Positions 48,644 to 57,455 are shown, counted from the first letter of the stretch. The stretch is DNA of 64,000 nt from Kushneria aurantia DSM 21353 (GCF_000382245.1 NZ_KB907863.1:197442-261441), one strand, 5' to 3'. Notes: generated by a model not told the origin, from the letters alone. Translations and numbers: made by a program.

Positions 48644-49867
48644 TCAGCCCTCCTGATAGATCTCGCGAGCGGCACCGGTACCGCCGCCGGCATTGAGCGT
48701 CACGCCGGCGTGGCGCAGCACCTGCTCGAGCGCCGCCAGGGTGGTCATGACCGCATCGCGGCGGGCATTGTAACCCATGGTGCCGATACGCCAGATACGC
48801 CCGTGCAGCGGCCCGAAGGAGGTACCGATCTCGATGGCGTAGTCCTGAATCAGGGTACGGCGCAGCGCCTCGCCGTCAACGCCGTCGGGAATTTCGATGC
48901 CCACCACGTTGTGCATTTTGTTATCGACATCACCGAACGGCCTGAGGCCCAGCCCCTGCACACCGGCCAGCATGGCGCGGCCGTGCAGGCGGTGGCGGGC
49001 GATGGCGTTGTCCATGCCCTCCTCGACCAGCAGGCGGGCGCACTCGCGGGCAGCGTAGAGCATGCTGGTCGCCTCGGTGTGATGATTGAGGCGCGCCTCG
49101 CTCCAGTAGTCCATGATCATCGCCAGATCGAAGTAGTTGGAGCGGATGCGCAGGCCACGAGCGTCGTCGTCGCCCTCCTTTTTCAGCCCCGCCTCGACGT
49201 GGCGGCGGCGGTTGATCACCTCCACCGCGCGCGGCGACAGCGTGATCGGCGCACTGCCGGAGGGGCCGGCGAGACACTTCTGCAGCCCGGCGGTGACGGC
49301 ATCCAGCCCCCAGTCATCGGCGCGGAACTCGTTCCCCGCCAGCGAGGCGGTCACATCGGTATAGAACAGCACGCCGTGACGGCGGCAGATCTCGCCCAGC
49401 GCTTCCAGCGGCTGGCACATGGTGGTCGAGGTATCGCCCTGCACCACGGCCAGCAGTTTGGGCTGTACCTCGCGGATCGCCTGCTCGATCTGCTCGGGAC
49501 GGAACACCTCGCCCCAGGGCGCCTCGATGACGTGTACTTCGGCGTCACAGCGCTCGGCGATCTCGCGCAGCAGATTGCCAAAGCGGCCGAACACCGGCAC
49601 CAGCACCCGGTCACCGGGCTCCAGCAGCGACACCAGCGCCGCTTCGATACCGGCCCGCGAGGTGCCATCGATCAGCATGGTGGCCTGGTTGTCGGTGCGA
49701 AACACCTCGCGGTAGAGCCCCATGGTCTCGTTCATCCAGCCGGTCATGGCCGGATCGTACTGGCCCACCAGCGCCGCCGACATGGCGCGCAGTACGCGCG
49801 GGTCGGCGTCGATCGGGCCGGGGCCCATCAGCATGCGATACGGCGGATGAATCGGATCACTTTTCAT
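48644..49867 (-). CDS. pucG: (S)-ureidoglycine-glyoxylate aminotransferase
   Basis: 407 aa from ATG 49867, behind AGGAGAGAG; the in-frame extension to 49942 has no ribosome site. Class V aminotransferase fold with PLP Lys197 (TAGLQKCLAGPSG), D171 (YTDVTASLAG) and the substrate-loop LMGPGPIDADPRVLRAMS. Alanine-glyoxylate aminotransferases look similar; the adjacent allC and ura genes favour the PucG role, which moves the amino group of ureidoglycine to glyoxylate and yields glycine. Confidence 0.88.
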   Translation of the reverse strand: MKSDPIHPPYRMLMGPGPIDADPRVLRAMSAALVGQYDPAMTGWMNETMGLYREVFRTDNQATMLIDGTSRAGIEAALVSLLEPGDRVLVPVFGRFGNLLREIAERCDAEVHVIEAPWGEVFRPEQIEQAIREVQPKLLAVVQGDTSTTMCQPLEALGEICRRHGVLFYTDVTASLAGNEFRADDWGLDAVTAGLQKCLAGPSGSAPITLSPRAVEVINRRRHVEAGLKKEGDDDARGLRIRSNYFDLAMIMDYWSEARLNHHTEATSMLYAARECARLLVEEGMDNAIARHRLHGRAMLAGVQGLGLRPFGDVDNKMHNVVGIEIPDGVDGEALRRTLIQDYAIEIGTSFGPLHGRIWRIGTMGYNARRDAVMTTLAALEQVLRHAGVTLNAGGGTGAAREIYQEG

Positions 49868-49973
49868 GGCTCTCTCCTGACGATTGTTGTGGGCGAAGCG
49901 GTCAACCAGTAAGGCCGGGCACCCGTAGTGCGAGGACAGCAATTGTTACTTTAGTTTCTATAACCCCGCTTTG

Positions 49974-49987
49974 GAAACATATGTTTC
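49974..49987. promoter_or_regulatory. Perfect 14-bp palindrome upstream of pucG
   Basis: GAAACATATGTTTC equals its reverse complement and lies 107-120 bases before pucG. A partial copy, GTTTC (49950-49954), lies nearer the gene. RpiR-family and similar dimeric regulators often bind GAAA/TTTC palindromes, but no link is shown. Confidence 0.38.
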
Positions 49988-49996
49988 AGTTGCAGA

Positions 49997-50023
49997 TAAA
50001 AAAAGAGCGCCACCGGGCGCTCT
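49997..50023 (-). terminator. Terminator after the Rpn-family fragment
   Basis: Reverse-strand AGAGCGCC-CGGT-GGCGCTCT is followed by seven T. It lies 23-49 bases past the fragment's stop and also insulates the pucG promoter region. Confidence 0.85.
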
Positions 50024-50045
50024 GCGATGCATTGCACTTGTCTTT

Positions 50046-50327
50046 TCAGAACCCAAGCTGCTGTCGAAGCTGGCGCACCTGTTCGATATCAAGCCCCGCA
50101 ATATCAGCAATGGCGCGATCATCCATTTCCGTTTTCGCCAACATGTTGCGAGCCGTTTCCAGCAGGGCTTCCTGACGCCCCTCCTGACGCCCCTCCTGAC
50201 GGCCTTCCTGCAGCCCCTGTTGTTTCCACTGCTCGGGCCATTTCTTTGCGCGTTCAGCCAGCATACTGTGCACCTCGTTCAAGTCGTGAAGAGACTGCCA
50301 CGGAAGTCGAAACCCGCGAGGCACATC
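50046..50327 (-). pseudogene. C-terminal fragment of an Rpn-family (PD-(D/E)XK) gene
   Basis: The readable part starts near GTG 50324 (PRGFRLPWQSLHDLNEV) and a stop in the same frame lies just upstream. It contains EWxQQGLQEGRQEGRQEG-type repeats and ends DRAIADIAGLDIEQVRQL. This end matches the end of the Rpn-family gene at 60123-61094 (TIAGVAGLDIEQVRQI). The N-terminal nuclease part with its D...ExQ catalytic residues is absent here. A 92-residue product could be made, but no function is expected. Confidence 0.7.
50168..50215. repeat. 12-bp tandem repeat (QEGR codons)
   Basis: Four imperfect 12-base units of the type CCTCCTGACGCC. They encode QEGR on the reverse strand. The same unit recurs at 60251-60310 in the second Rpn-family locus. 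Confidence 0.8.
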
Positions 50328-50385
50328 TACCAGGGCGGCATTATCGCGGCATCAAACGGCCGATGACGCCGCGACATATTCACCT

Positions 50386-53300
50386 TCACCGCTGTGACGC
50401 ATCGTCGCCAGCGTTGCTGCTGCGGCCACTACCGCTGTTGTCACGGCTACCGCTATCGCCCTGTTCGTCGTCATCATGATGGCGCTTGTGCATGCCCAGC
50501 TTGCGTGCCAGCCACTCCGAGCCCTGCATGATGAAGACATAGGTGGCCGGCACGAACATGCTGGCCAGCAGCGTGATCGAGATCATGCCGCCCACCACCG
50601 GCGTACCGATGTGGTGGCGGCTGGCAGCACTGGCGCCGGAGGCAAGCGCCAGCGGCAGCGTACCGCCGATGAAGGCCAGTGAGGTCATCACAATGGGACG
50701 GAAACGCTGCAGCGCGGCGTGTTTGGCGGCGTCGACGATCGACAGCCCTTCACGACGCTGCTGCTGCGCGAACTCGACGATCAGGATAGCGTTCTTGGCC
50801 GCCAGCCCCGCCACCACCAGTAGCCCGATCTGCAGATAGACGCTGGTATCGAATCCTCTCAACCACACCGCCAGTACCGAGCCAAGGAAGGCAAACGGCA
50901 CCGAGGCCACCACCGCCAGCGGTAGCGTCCAGCTTTCATACTGCGCGGCCAGAATCAGGAATACCATTACAATACCGAACACGATGGCAATGGTGGCAGC
51001 GTTACCCACGTTCTGCTGCTGATACGCCTCGCCGGTCCAGCCCATCTCATAGCCGGTGCCCAGCTGCTCGGCGATAATCCGCTCGATCGCCTGCATCGCC
51101 TGAACGTTGCTGTAGCCCGGTGCAGCACCGATCTGGAACTGCGACGCGGGATAGACGTTGTAGCGATCCACCGTCGAGGGCGCCTGTTCACGGGTCATGG
51201 TGACCAGTGCCGAGAGCGGAATACGCTCGCCGCTGCCGCCGCGCACGAAGACGCGGCTCAGGTCGTCGGGCCCGTCACGGAAGACATCCTCCGACTGCAG
51301 ATAGACCTGGAAACTGCGGCTCTGGCGCGTGAAGAAATTGACGAACGAGTTGCCGAAGGTGCTCGACAGCGTGGTGTTGAGATCACCCAGATCCACCCCC
51401 AGGCTGCGCGCCTTCTGCCGATCGACCTCGATATGATAGATCGGCACGGTGGCATCGAAGGTGGTAAAGGCCTGAGCGATCGCCGGGTCCTGATTGGCCG
51501 CCTGCATCAACTTCATGGACGCCTGGTAAAGCTCCTGGGTACTGGCCCCCTGCAGCGACTGCAAATAACCGCTCAACCCGCCGGTAGGCGACAGCCCGAT
51601 AATCGGCGGCAGATTGAAGGCCATCGCCCGACCGCCGGGAATCTGCGCGCCCGCCTGCATGACCCGGCCAATCAGCTCATTGGCGGTCATCGAGCGCTGC
51701 GACCAGGGCTTCATGGAGACGAACATCGTGCCCCTGGCGGTGTTGGCCGACCCCGAGACCAGATCGAAGCCGGGAACCGCAGTGGCATACTCGACGGCAT
51801 CGATCTGCTCCATCTGCTGCGACAGCTGCTGCATGTACGCATCGGTACGCTCCAGCGAGGCGGCATTGGGCAGCGACACTGCGGCGATCACGATGCCCTG
51901 GTCGGTGGTGGGAATCAGCCCCTCCGAAAGCTGCGAGTAGAGCCACCAGGAGGCCACGCAGCAGCCGGCGAACAGCGCCATGGTGATAAAGAAGTGGCGG
52001 ATCAGAAAGCCCACGCAGGCCATGAACACCGACGCGACCTTGTCAAAACCCTTGTTGAACCACACGAACGGCTTTTTGATGATACGCAGCCAGCGCGGCT
52101 GGCTCTCCTCCTTCTGGCGCTTGATGAAAAGCGCCGCGATGGCCGGCGTGAACGACAGCGCGACCAGTGCCGAAATACCCACCGAGATGGCGATGGTAAT
52201 CGCGAACTGGCGATACATCTGCCCCGAGATGCCCGACAGGAAGGCCACCGGAATGAACACCGCCGCCATGATGAAGGAGGTCGCCAGTACCGGCCCGGTC
52301 ACCTCCTTCATGGCCTGAAAGGCGGCCTTGAGCGGCGGCGTCTCCGGCTCCTCTTCCAGTATGCGTTCGATGTTCTCGATCACCACGATGGCGTCGTCGA
52401 CCACGATACCGATCGCCAGTATCAAACCGAACAGCGTCAGCAGGTTGATCGAGAAGCCCAGCAGATACATGCCGGCGAAGGTACCCACCACCGAGATCGG
52501 CACCACCGACATCGCCACCAGCGTCGAGCGCCAGTTCTGCAGGAAGATGAAAACGATGGCCACAACCAGCAGCAGCGCCTCGAGGAAGGTGTGCTCCACC
52601 GACTGGATCGAAGCGTCGATAAACAGCGTAGTGTCGTAGGGAATGACGTAGTCGATGCCCTCCGGGAAGCGCTGCTTCAGCTCGGCAAGCCGCGCCTTGA
52701 CCTCGGTGGCCACCTGCAGGGCGTTGGCGCCGGGCTGCTGATAGATCGCGATCGGCGCAATCGGATTGCCGTTGGTGCGACCGATTACCCCATAGGAGGA
52801 GGCGCCCAGCTCGACCCGCGCCACATCGGCAAGATGCAGTGACGCCCCGGTATCGTCGGTACGCAGAATGATATTGCGAAAGTCATCCACCGACTGCATG
52901 CGCCCCTGGGTGGTCACCGTATAGGTGTAGGCACCCGCGTCACGCTGCGGCTCGGCGCCGAGCTTGCCGGCCGAAACCACCGTGTTCTGCGCCTGAATGG
53001 CGGCGGAGACCTCGGCCGGCGTCAGGTCATATTGAGACAGCTTGTCCGGGTCGAGCCATACGCGCATGGCAAACTGCTGGTTGCCCAGTACCTGGGCCCC
53101 TCCCACGCCGGGCAGCCGGCGCAGCTCATCGATGATATTGATGTTGGCGTAGTTGTTGAGATAGAGCCGGTCGTACTCGCCGTTGGGCGACAACAGCGCG
53201 AGGAACATCAGCACGCTGCTGGACTGCTGCTCGACCGTGACCCCCTGCGCCTGCACCGGTGAAGGCAGCTGCGACAGCGCCCGCTGCACCCGGTTATTGA

Positions 53301-53625
53301 CATCGATGGTCGCCTGGTCCGGGTCGGTACCGATGTTGAAATAGACGCTCATGCTCATCTGACCGCTGTCACTGCTGGTCGCGTTCAGATAGATCATGTC
53401 CTGCACGCCGTTGATCTCGGTGGCCAGCGGCGCGGCGACCGTGTTGGAAAGCGTCTCGGCGCTGGCACCGGGGAAGGTGGCCGACACCGATACCGTGGGC
53501 GGCACCACCTGCGGGTACTGCTCGACCGCCAGCCCGCGCAGCGACATGACCCCGACCAGGGTGATGATGATCGACAGCACCGTGGCAAAGATCGGCCGCC
53601 GTATAAAAAAGCTCGATATGTTCAT
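50386..53625 (-). CDS. RND multidrug efflux transporter, inner-membrane subunit (HAE-1)
   Basis: 1079 aa, at the upper end of AcrB/MexB length (about 1046-1049). It starts MNISSFFIRRPIFATVLSII and has 12 membrane helices with two large periplasmic loops. The proton-relay aspartates lie in GIVVDDAIVVIENIERIL (helix 4). EEPETPPLKAAFQAMKEVTG and VVGGMISITLLASMFVPATYVF are typical. The tail after the last helix is long, with the run MHKRHHDDDEQGDSGSRDNS. It exports drugs or other toxic compounds with H+. The adaptor gene is 15 bases upstream; no outer-membrane channel gene follows. Confidence 0.94.
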   Translation of the reverse strand: MNISSFFIRRPIFATVLSIIITLVGVMSLRGLAVEQYPQVVPPTVSVSATFPGASAETLSNTVAAPLATEINGVQDMIYLNATSSDSGQMSMSVYFNIGTDPDQATIDVNNRVQRALSQLPSPVQAQGVTVEQQSSSVLMFLALLSPNGEYDRLYLNNYANINIIDELRRLPGVGGAQVLGNQQFAMRVWLDPDKLSQYDLTPAEVSAAIQAQNTVVSAGKLGAEPQRDAGAYTYTVTTQGRMQSVDDFRNIILRTDDTGASLHLADVARVELGASSYGVIGRTNGNPIAPIAIYQQPGANALQVATEVKARLAELKQRFPEGIDYVIPYDTTLFIDASIQSVEHTFLEALLLVVAIVFIFLQNWRSTLVAMSVVPISVVGTFAGMYLLGFSINLLTLFGLILAIGIVVDDAIVVIENIERILEEEPETPPLKAAFQAMKEVTGPVLATSFIMAAVFIPVAFLSGISGQMYRQFAITIAISVGISALVALSFTPAIAALFIKRQKEESQPRWLRIIKKPFVWFNKGFDKVASVFMACVGFLIRHFFITMALFAGCCVASWWLYSQLSEGLIPTTDQGIVIAAVSLPNAASLERTDAYMQQLSQQMEQIDAVEYATAVPGFDLVSGSANTARGTMFVSMKPWSQRSMTANELIGRVMQAGAQIPGGRAMAFNLPPIIGLSPTGGLSGYLQSLQGASTQELYQASMKLMQAANQDPAIAQAFTTFDATVPIYHIEVDRQKARSLGVDLGDLNTTLSSTFGNSFVNFFTRQSRSFQVYLQSEDVFRDGPDDLSRVFVRGGSGERIPLSALVTMTREQAPSTVDRYNVYPASQFQIGAAPGYSNVQAMQAIERIIAEQLGTGYEMGWTGEAYQQQNVGNAATIAIVFGIVMVFLILAAQYESWTLPLAVVASVPFAFLGSVLAVWLRGFDTSVYLQIGLLVVAGLAAKNAILIVEFAQQQRREGLSIVDAAKHAALQRFRPIVMTSLAFIGGTLPLALASGASAASRHHIGTPVVGGMISITLLASMFVPATYVFIMQGSEWLARKLGMHKRHHDDDEQGDSGSRDNSGSGRSSNAGDDASQR

Positions 53626-53640
53626 CGAATCGGCTCGCCC

Positions 53641-54966
53641 TTACTGGTTCTGGCCGCGGCTGTCGCCACTGCCCTGTCCGCTCGCGCCACCGCTCTGACC
53701 GGAAGCACCGCCGCCGCTGCTGCCCTGCTGGCCGGAACCGCCGCCCTGGCCACTGCCGCCGTCCTGACCGGCACTGCTACCGCTTTCGTCCTGCGGCATC
53801 TGGTCTTCAAGGCCATTGAAGGGCTGCGGGTCGATCGTGTTACCGGTGGAAATACCGCCGATATTGCTGACTATCACCCGCTCACCGGACTGCAGCCCGT
53901 CGGTGATAATCACCCAGCCGCGCGCCTGGGCGCCCAGCGATACAAAACGGTTCTGCGCGGTGTTGTCATCGCTCAGCACCATCACCTGAGGCCCCTTGAG
54001 CCCCTCGGTCACGGCGATTTCCGGCACCGCGATCACGTTGAAACGCATCAGGTTGCGCAGCCGCACACGCACGAACTGGCCGGGCAGAAAGAGCTGACCG
54101 GGATTGTCGAATACCGCCCGCGCGCTGATCGTGCTGGTCGACTGATCCACCTGCGAGCCGAGGAAGTTGAGATCGCCGGTCAGCGCCGAACGGTCCTTCA
54201 TGCCACCGGTTTCGAAGGGAAAATCGAGCTCGGGCACGATCTGCGGGGCATCCTGCATACCGCGCTGACGGCGCAGCGCAAAGGCGTCGTCCTGGGGCAG
54301 CGCGAAGCGTACCTCCAGCGGGTCCACCGGCGTCACGCTGGCCAGCAGAGTCTGCACCGGTACGTAATTGCCCACGTTGACCTGATTGAGACTGACGTAG
54401 CCCTCGGTGGGAGACGTCACTTCGGTATAGCCAAGATCGATCTGCGCGCTCTCCAGCGCCGCCTGCGCCTGGGCAACCGCGGCCCGAGCGGTATTACGGT
54501 TGCTGAGCGCCTGATCGAGCTGCTGCTGGCTGATCGAGCCGGTGTTATAAAGACGCTCGTAGCGCTCGTAGTTACGCTGCGCCTCGGTGTTGCTGGCCCG
54601 GGCACTCTGTACGTCGGCGCGCGCCTGCGCGACCGCCGCCTCGTAGGGCGCCTGTTCGATCACGAACAGCGTCTGCCCCTGCTCGACCATCTCGCCGGGT
54701 TCGAAATTCTGCGACTCAAGGTAGCCATCGACCCGCGCCACCAGATCCACCGAGCGGTCGCTGCGCACCATCGCCGGGTAGCTCTTGTCCAGTTCAAGAT
54801 CGCGCGGCTCCACGCTCAGCACCTCGGCCTGTTTGGGCGGCTGTTGCTGCTGGCCCTGCTGTTGACCCTGCTGGCCTTCACCACCGCCGCTACAGGCGCT
54901 CAGCAGCAGCGCACAGGCTGCTGGCAGCGCCCAGCGTCTCGACCATCCGGCAAGCTTATGATTCAT
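53641..54966 (-). CDS. RND efflux periplasmic adaptor lipoprotein
   Basis: 441 aa. A lipoprotein signal ends at Cys25 (ACALLLSAC). A Gln/Pro-rich spacer precedes the biotinyl/lipoyl-like domain (VDGYLESQNFEPGEMVEQGQ), an alpha-helical hairpin (about 110-175, ASNTEAQRNYERYERLYNTG), the beta-barrel (FLPGQFVRVRLRNLMRFNVI) and a membrane-proximal domain. The last 60 residues are an unusual Gly/Ser/Gln tail. It joins the inner-membrane pump to an outer-membrane channel encoded elsewhere. The gene lies behind a promoter with an AcrR-like operator. Confidence 0.92.
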   Translation of the reverse strand: MNHKLAGWSRRWALPAACALLLSACSGGGEGQQGQQQGQQQQPPKQAEVLSVEPRDLELDKSYPAMVRSDRSVDLVARVDGYLESQNFEPGEMVEQGQTLFVIEQAPYEAAVAQARADVQSARASNTEAQRNYERYERLYNTGSISQQQLDQALSNRNTARAAVAQAQAALESAQIDLGYTEVTSPTEGYVSLNQVNVGNYVPVQTLLASVTPVDPLEVRFALPQDDAFALRRQRGMQDAPQIVPELDFPFETGGMKDRSALTGDLNFLGSQVDQSTSTISARAVFDNPGQLFLPGQFVRVRLRNLMRFNVIAVPEIAVTEGLKGPQVMVLSDDNTAQNRFVSLGAQARGWVIITDGLQSGERVIVSNIGGISTGNTIDPQPFNGLEDQMPQDESGSSAGQDGGSGQGGGSGQQGSSGGGASGQSGGASGQGSGDSRGQNQ

Positions 54967-55057
54967 CTCGAAAATCCGTTCTGATTGTTAACAGGCGACA
55001 GTGCAGGCGTCGGCTTTTGGCACCCTATCGCCGGAGTGGAGTGAAGATAGCTGCCAG

Positions 55058-55085
55058 TTTATATGCATTCCTGTATGTATGTAAA
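55058..55085 (-). promoter_or_regulatory. Efflux promoter overlapping an AcrR-like operator
   Basis: Reverse-strand TTTACA (55080-55085) and TATAAA (55058-55063) are 16 bases apart, a good sigma-70 promoter for the adaptor gene. The whole 28-base interval is an imperfect palindrome: 10 of 14 half-site positions match. Its left half TTTACATACAT and right half AATGCATATAAA resemble the E. coli AcrR site (TACATACAT...ATGTATGTA). Repressor binding would cover both hexamers. Confidence 0.6.
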
Positions 55086-55111
55086 TTCGGGAACGCCTTT
55101 CAAACGCAGCA

Positions 55112-55144
55112 ATGCCCCGTATGACAGGGGCAATAACGGGGCAT
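55112..55144. terminator. Hairpin between fliA and the efflux genes
   Basis: ATGCCCCGT and ACGGGGCAT form a perfect 9-bp stem with a 15-base loop, downstream of fliA. It could end fliA transcription, though no clear T-run follows. The rest of the 315-base gap 54967-55281 holds the efflux promoter and little else. Confidence 0.4.
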
Positions 55145-55281
55145 CAAAAGTTTCACCATACATAATGACAGCAGGATGATCGACTGTAATCACAAGCGGT
55201 CAGGGACAAGGCCCGACCGAGACCATAATGCGAGGGCGATACTTAAGCCCTGTAAAAGAAACCGCCGGGAAAAGCCTGCTC

Positions 55282-56001
55282 TTACTGATCGCTGTTCATC
55301 CGCGCACGCAGCCGTGCCACTGCCTGGCCGTGCAGCTGGCACACGCGGGATTCGCTGACCCCCATCACCGCACCGATCTCCTTGAGGTTCAGCTCTTCCT
55401 GATAGTAGAGCGCCATCATCAGCTTCTCGCGCTCCGGCAGCGCCTCTACGGCCGCCATCAGCTCGCTGCGCTCGGCATCCGCCATCCATACATCGTGCGG
55501 ATTGATCGATACCTCGACATCGTCGGAGACCTTCGACGCCTCGGCGTCCTCGCTGCCGGCGTCCTCGTAGGTCATCAGAAAGCCGTTATTGGTATCGCGC
55601 AGGATCTGCTGATACTCCTGCAGGCTGATGCCCAGCTCGTCGGCCACCTGGCGTTCGGTGGGCGGCCGGCCGTCGCGCTGCTCCAGCTTCCAGATCGCCC
55701 GGTCAATATCGCGGGCGCCGCGCCGCACGCTGCGCGGCAACCAGTCGCGCGAGCGCAGCTCATCGATCATCGCCCCGCGCACGCGCTGCGTGGCGTAGGT
55801 GGCAAAGCTCGCGCCCTGGCTGGCATCGAAGCGCTGAAAGGCGTCAAGAAGCCCCAGCATGCCGGACTGAATCAGATCATCCAGCTCCACGCTGGCCGGC
55901 AGCCGCACCTGCATGGAGAGTGCCTGACGACGCACCATCGGCATATATTCATCCAGCAGCTCTGCCTGACTGATTTTGCCCTGAGCGGTATACATGCCCA
56001 T
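55282..56001 (-). CDS. fliA: Flagellar RNA polymerase sigma factor FliA (sigma-28)
   Basis: 239 aa, E. coli FliA length. Regions 2 (LDDLIQSGMLGLLDAFQRFD, SFATYATQRVRGAMIDELR), 3 (RPPTERQVADELGISLQEY) and 4 (EREKLMMALYYQEELNLKEI, SESRVCQLHGQAVARLR) are clear. It recognises TAAA-N15-GCCGATAA promoters such as the two found in front of the flagellin genes below. An exact GCCGATAA occurs 49-56 bases upstream of fliA itself on its own strand (56050-56057), but without a TAAA at the right spacing. No flhF, fleN or che genes are adjacent. Confidence 0.95.
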   Translation of the reverse strand: MGMYTAQGKISQAELLDEYMPMVRRQALSMQVRLPASVELDDLIQSGMLGLLDAFQRFDASQGASFATYATQRVRGAMIDELRSRDWLPRSVRRGARDIDRAIWKLEQRDGRPPTERQVADELGISLQEYQQILRDTNNGFLMTYEDAGSEDAEASKVSDDVEVSINPHDVWMADAERSELMAAVEALPEREKLMMALYYQEELNLKEIGAVMGVSESRVCQLHGQAVARLRARMNSDQ

Positions 56002-56191
56002 AGTGTGAAAACCCCTGAAAGCGCCGCGGCCCGATTTCTGGTTCAGCCATTATCGGCCCGCTGCCACCGGCACGAACCGACAAGCAACCGTAAAAAGCGC
56101 GGCTTTCTTCAGGGATTGGCGATAGAGGCACTCAACTGCACCGGCCAAAAACCCCGACAGCACCCCGCCATCGTGCCGGTAGCCGCGAAAG

Positions 56192-56210
56192 TGTTGCCTT
56201 CAGGGCAACA
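56192..56210. promoter_or_regulatory. Inverted repeat upstream of the M20-abgT operon
   Basis: TGTTGCC and GGCAACA flank TTCAG, 91-109 bases before the M20 gene. It is the only notable structure in the 299-base gap 56002-56300 besides the GCCGATAA near fliA. A regulator site, perhaps for the LysR protein encoded past abgT, is possible. Confidence 0.33.
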
Positions 56211-56300
56211 ATGATAGCGGTTATCCGTACTCTTCTGACCGTCACCATTCGACTACCGTGGCTGATTCCGCATCGATTTTAACAACCAAAAGGATCAGCC

Positions 56301-57455
56301 ATGTTTCAGGAGCAGCAGGTGCAGGCCGCCACGGCGCTGCGACGCGACCTGCACCAACACCCGGAGCTCAAATTCGAGGAGCAGCGCACGGCCGCCATTG
56401 TGGCCGACAGACTCAGAGAGCTCGGATACAGGGTGACGGACAGCATCGCCGCTACCGGTGTCATGGGGGAACTCGATACCGGCCGCAGCGGCCCTGTTAT
56501 CGCCTTTCGCGCCGACATGGATGCCCTGCCCATTGCCGAGGCCACAAGCCATGAGTACGGCTCGCTTAACGAAGGGCGGATGCACGCCTGCGGTCACGAC
56601 GGCCATACCGCCGCGCTACTGCTGGCGGCGGAGGGCATTGCTGCTCAAAAGGATTCTCTTTGCGGCCATCTCAAGCTGATTTTCCAGCCGGGGGAAGAAG
56701 GCGGCAATGGCGCGGCGCGCATGATCGAGGAAGGCGTACTCGATAACCCGACCGTCGACGCCATCTTTGGCTATCACAATCGGCCCGGCTTTCCCGAAGG
56801 CCAATTGTTCGTCAAGCCCGGCCCGGCCATGGGCGGCAACGACACCTTCCGCCTGACCATCAGGGGAAAGTCCGGCCACGCCGCCATGCCACACCTGGCG
56901 GTCGACCCCATATATGTCGGCGCCAGTATCATTCAGCAACTGCAGGGGCTGGCGGGCCGCCACAAGTCGCCACTCGAGGCGGGCGTCGTTACTGTCGCCG
57001 CCATCCACGCCGGCGAGGCGGCCAACGTCATTCCGGGCGAGGCCGAACTGGTCATCAACATCCGCAGCGACCGCGACTCCTCTCGTGACGCTCTGGTGGG
57101 CAATCTGCAAGCCTTGATCAGCGGCATCTGCAGCGCGCACGGCGCCAGCTTCAGCCTGACCCACGAGCACCGCATTCCTCCTCTGGTCAATGACCCGTCA
57201 TGGACACAAAAAGTGCTGGAGACTGCCCGCGCCCACGAGGTAAGCGATGACATCCGCCAGCTCGATTACATGCCCACCATGGGCGCCGAGGATTTCGCCT
57301 TCTATCTGCAGAAGGTACCGGGGTGTTTCTTCTTTGTCGGCAACGGCGACAGCGCCTACCTGCATAGCGACAGCTACGACTTCAACGACCGCATTCTGCC
57401 AGTGGCGGCGGGCGCTTTCGTGGCGCTGGCCCGGGAACTCATGAAGCCGGCCTGA
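56301..57455 (+). CDS. M20-family amidohydrolase (AbgB/hippurate-hydrolase-like)
   Basis: 384 aa. The metal-binding set is C97-G-H99-D100-G-H102 in RMHACGHDGHTA and the catalytic FQPGEEGG; the dimerisation domain has GKSGHAAMPHLAVDP. This motif pattern is that of aminoacyl/aminobenzoyl-glutamate or N-acyl amino acid amidohydrolases. The AbgT-family transporter 78 bases downstream suggests an imported p-aminobenzoyl-glutamate-like or similar amide substrate. Start ATG 56301 follows AAAAGGATCAGCC. Confidence 0.88.
   Translation: MFQEQQVQAATALRRDLHQHPELKFEEQRTAAIVADRLRELGYRVTDSIAATGVMGELDTGRSGPVIAFRADMDALPIAEATSHEYGSLNEGRMHACGHDGHTAALLLAAEGIAAQKDSLCGHLKLIFQPGEEGGNGAARMIEEGVLDNPTVDAIFGYHNRPGFPEGQLFVKPGPAMGGNDTFRLTIRGKSGHAAMPHLAVDPIYVGASIIQQLQGLAGRHKSPLEAGVVTVAAIHAGEAANVIPGEAELVINIRSDRDSSRDALVGNLQALISGICSAHGASFSLTHEHRIPPLVNDPSWTQKVLETARAHEVSDDIRQLDYMPTMGAEDFAFYLQKVPGCFFFVGNGDSAYLHSDSYDFNDRILPVAAGAFVALARELMKPA

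Noticed and set aside
50168..50215. CRISPR-like short repeat array
   Set aside because: Units of 12 bases are contiguous, without spacers, and encode QEGR in frame.
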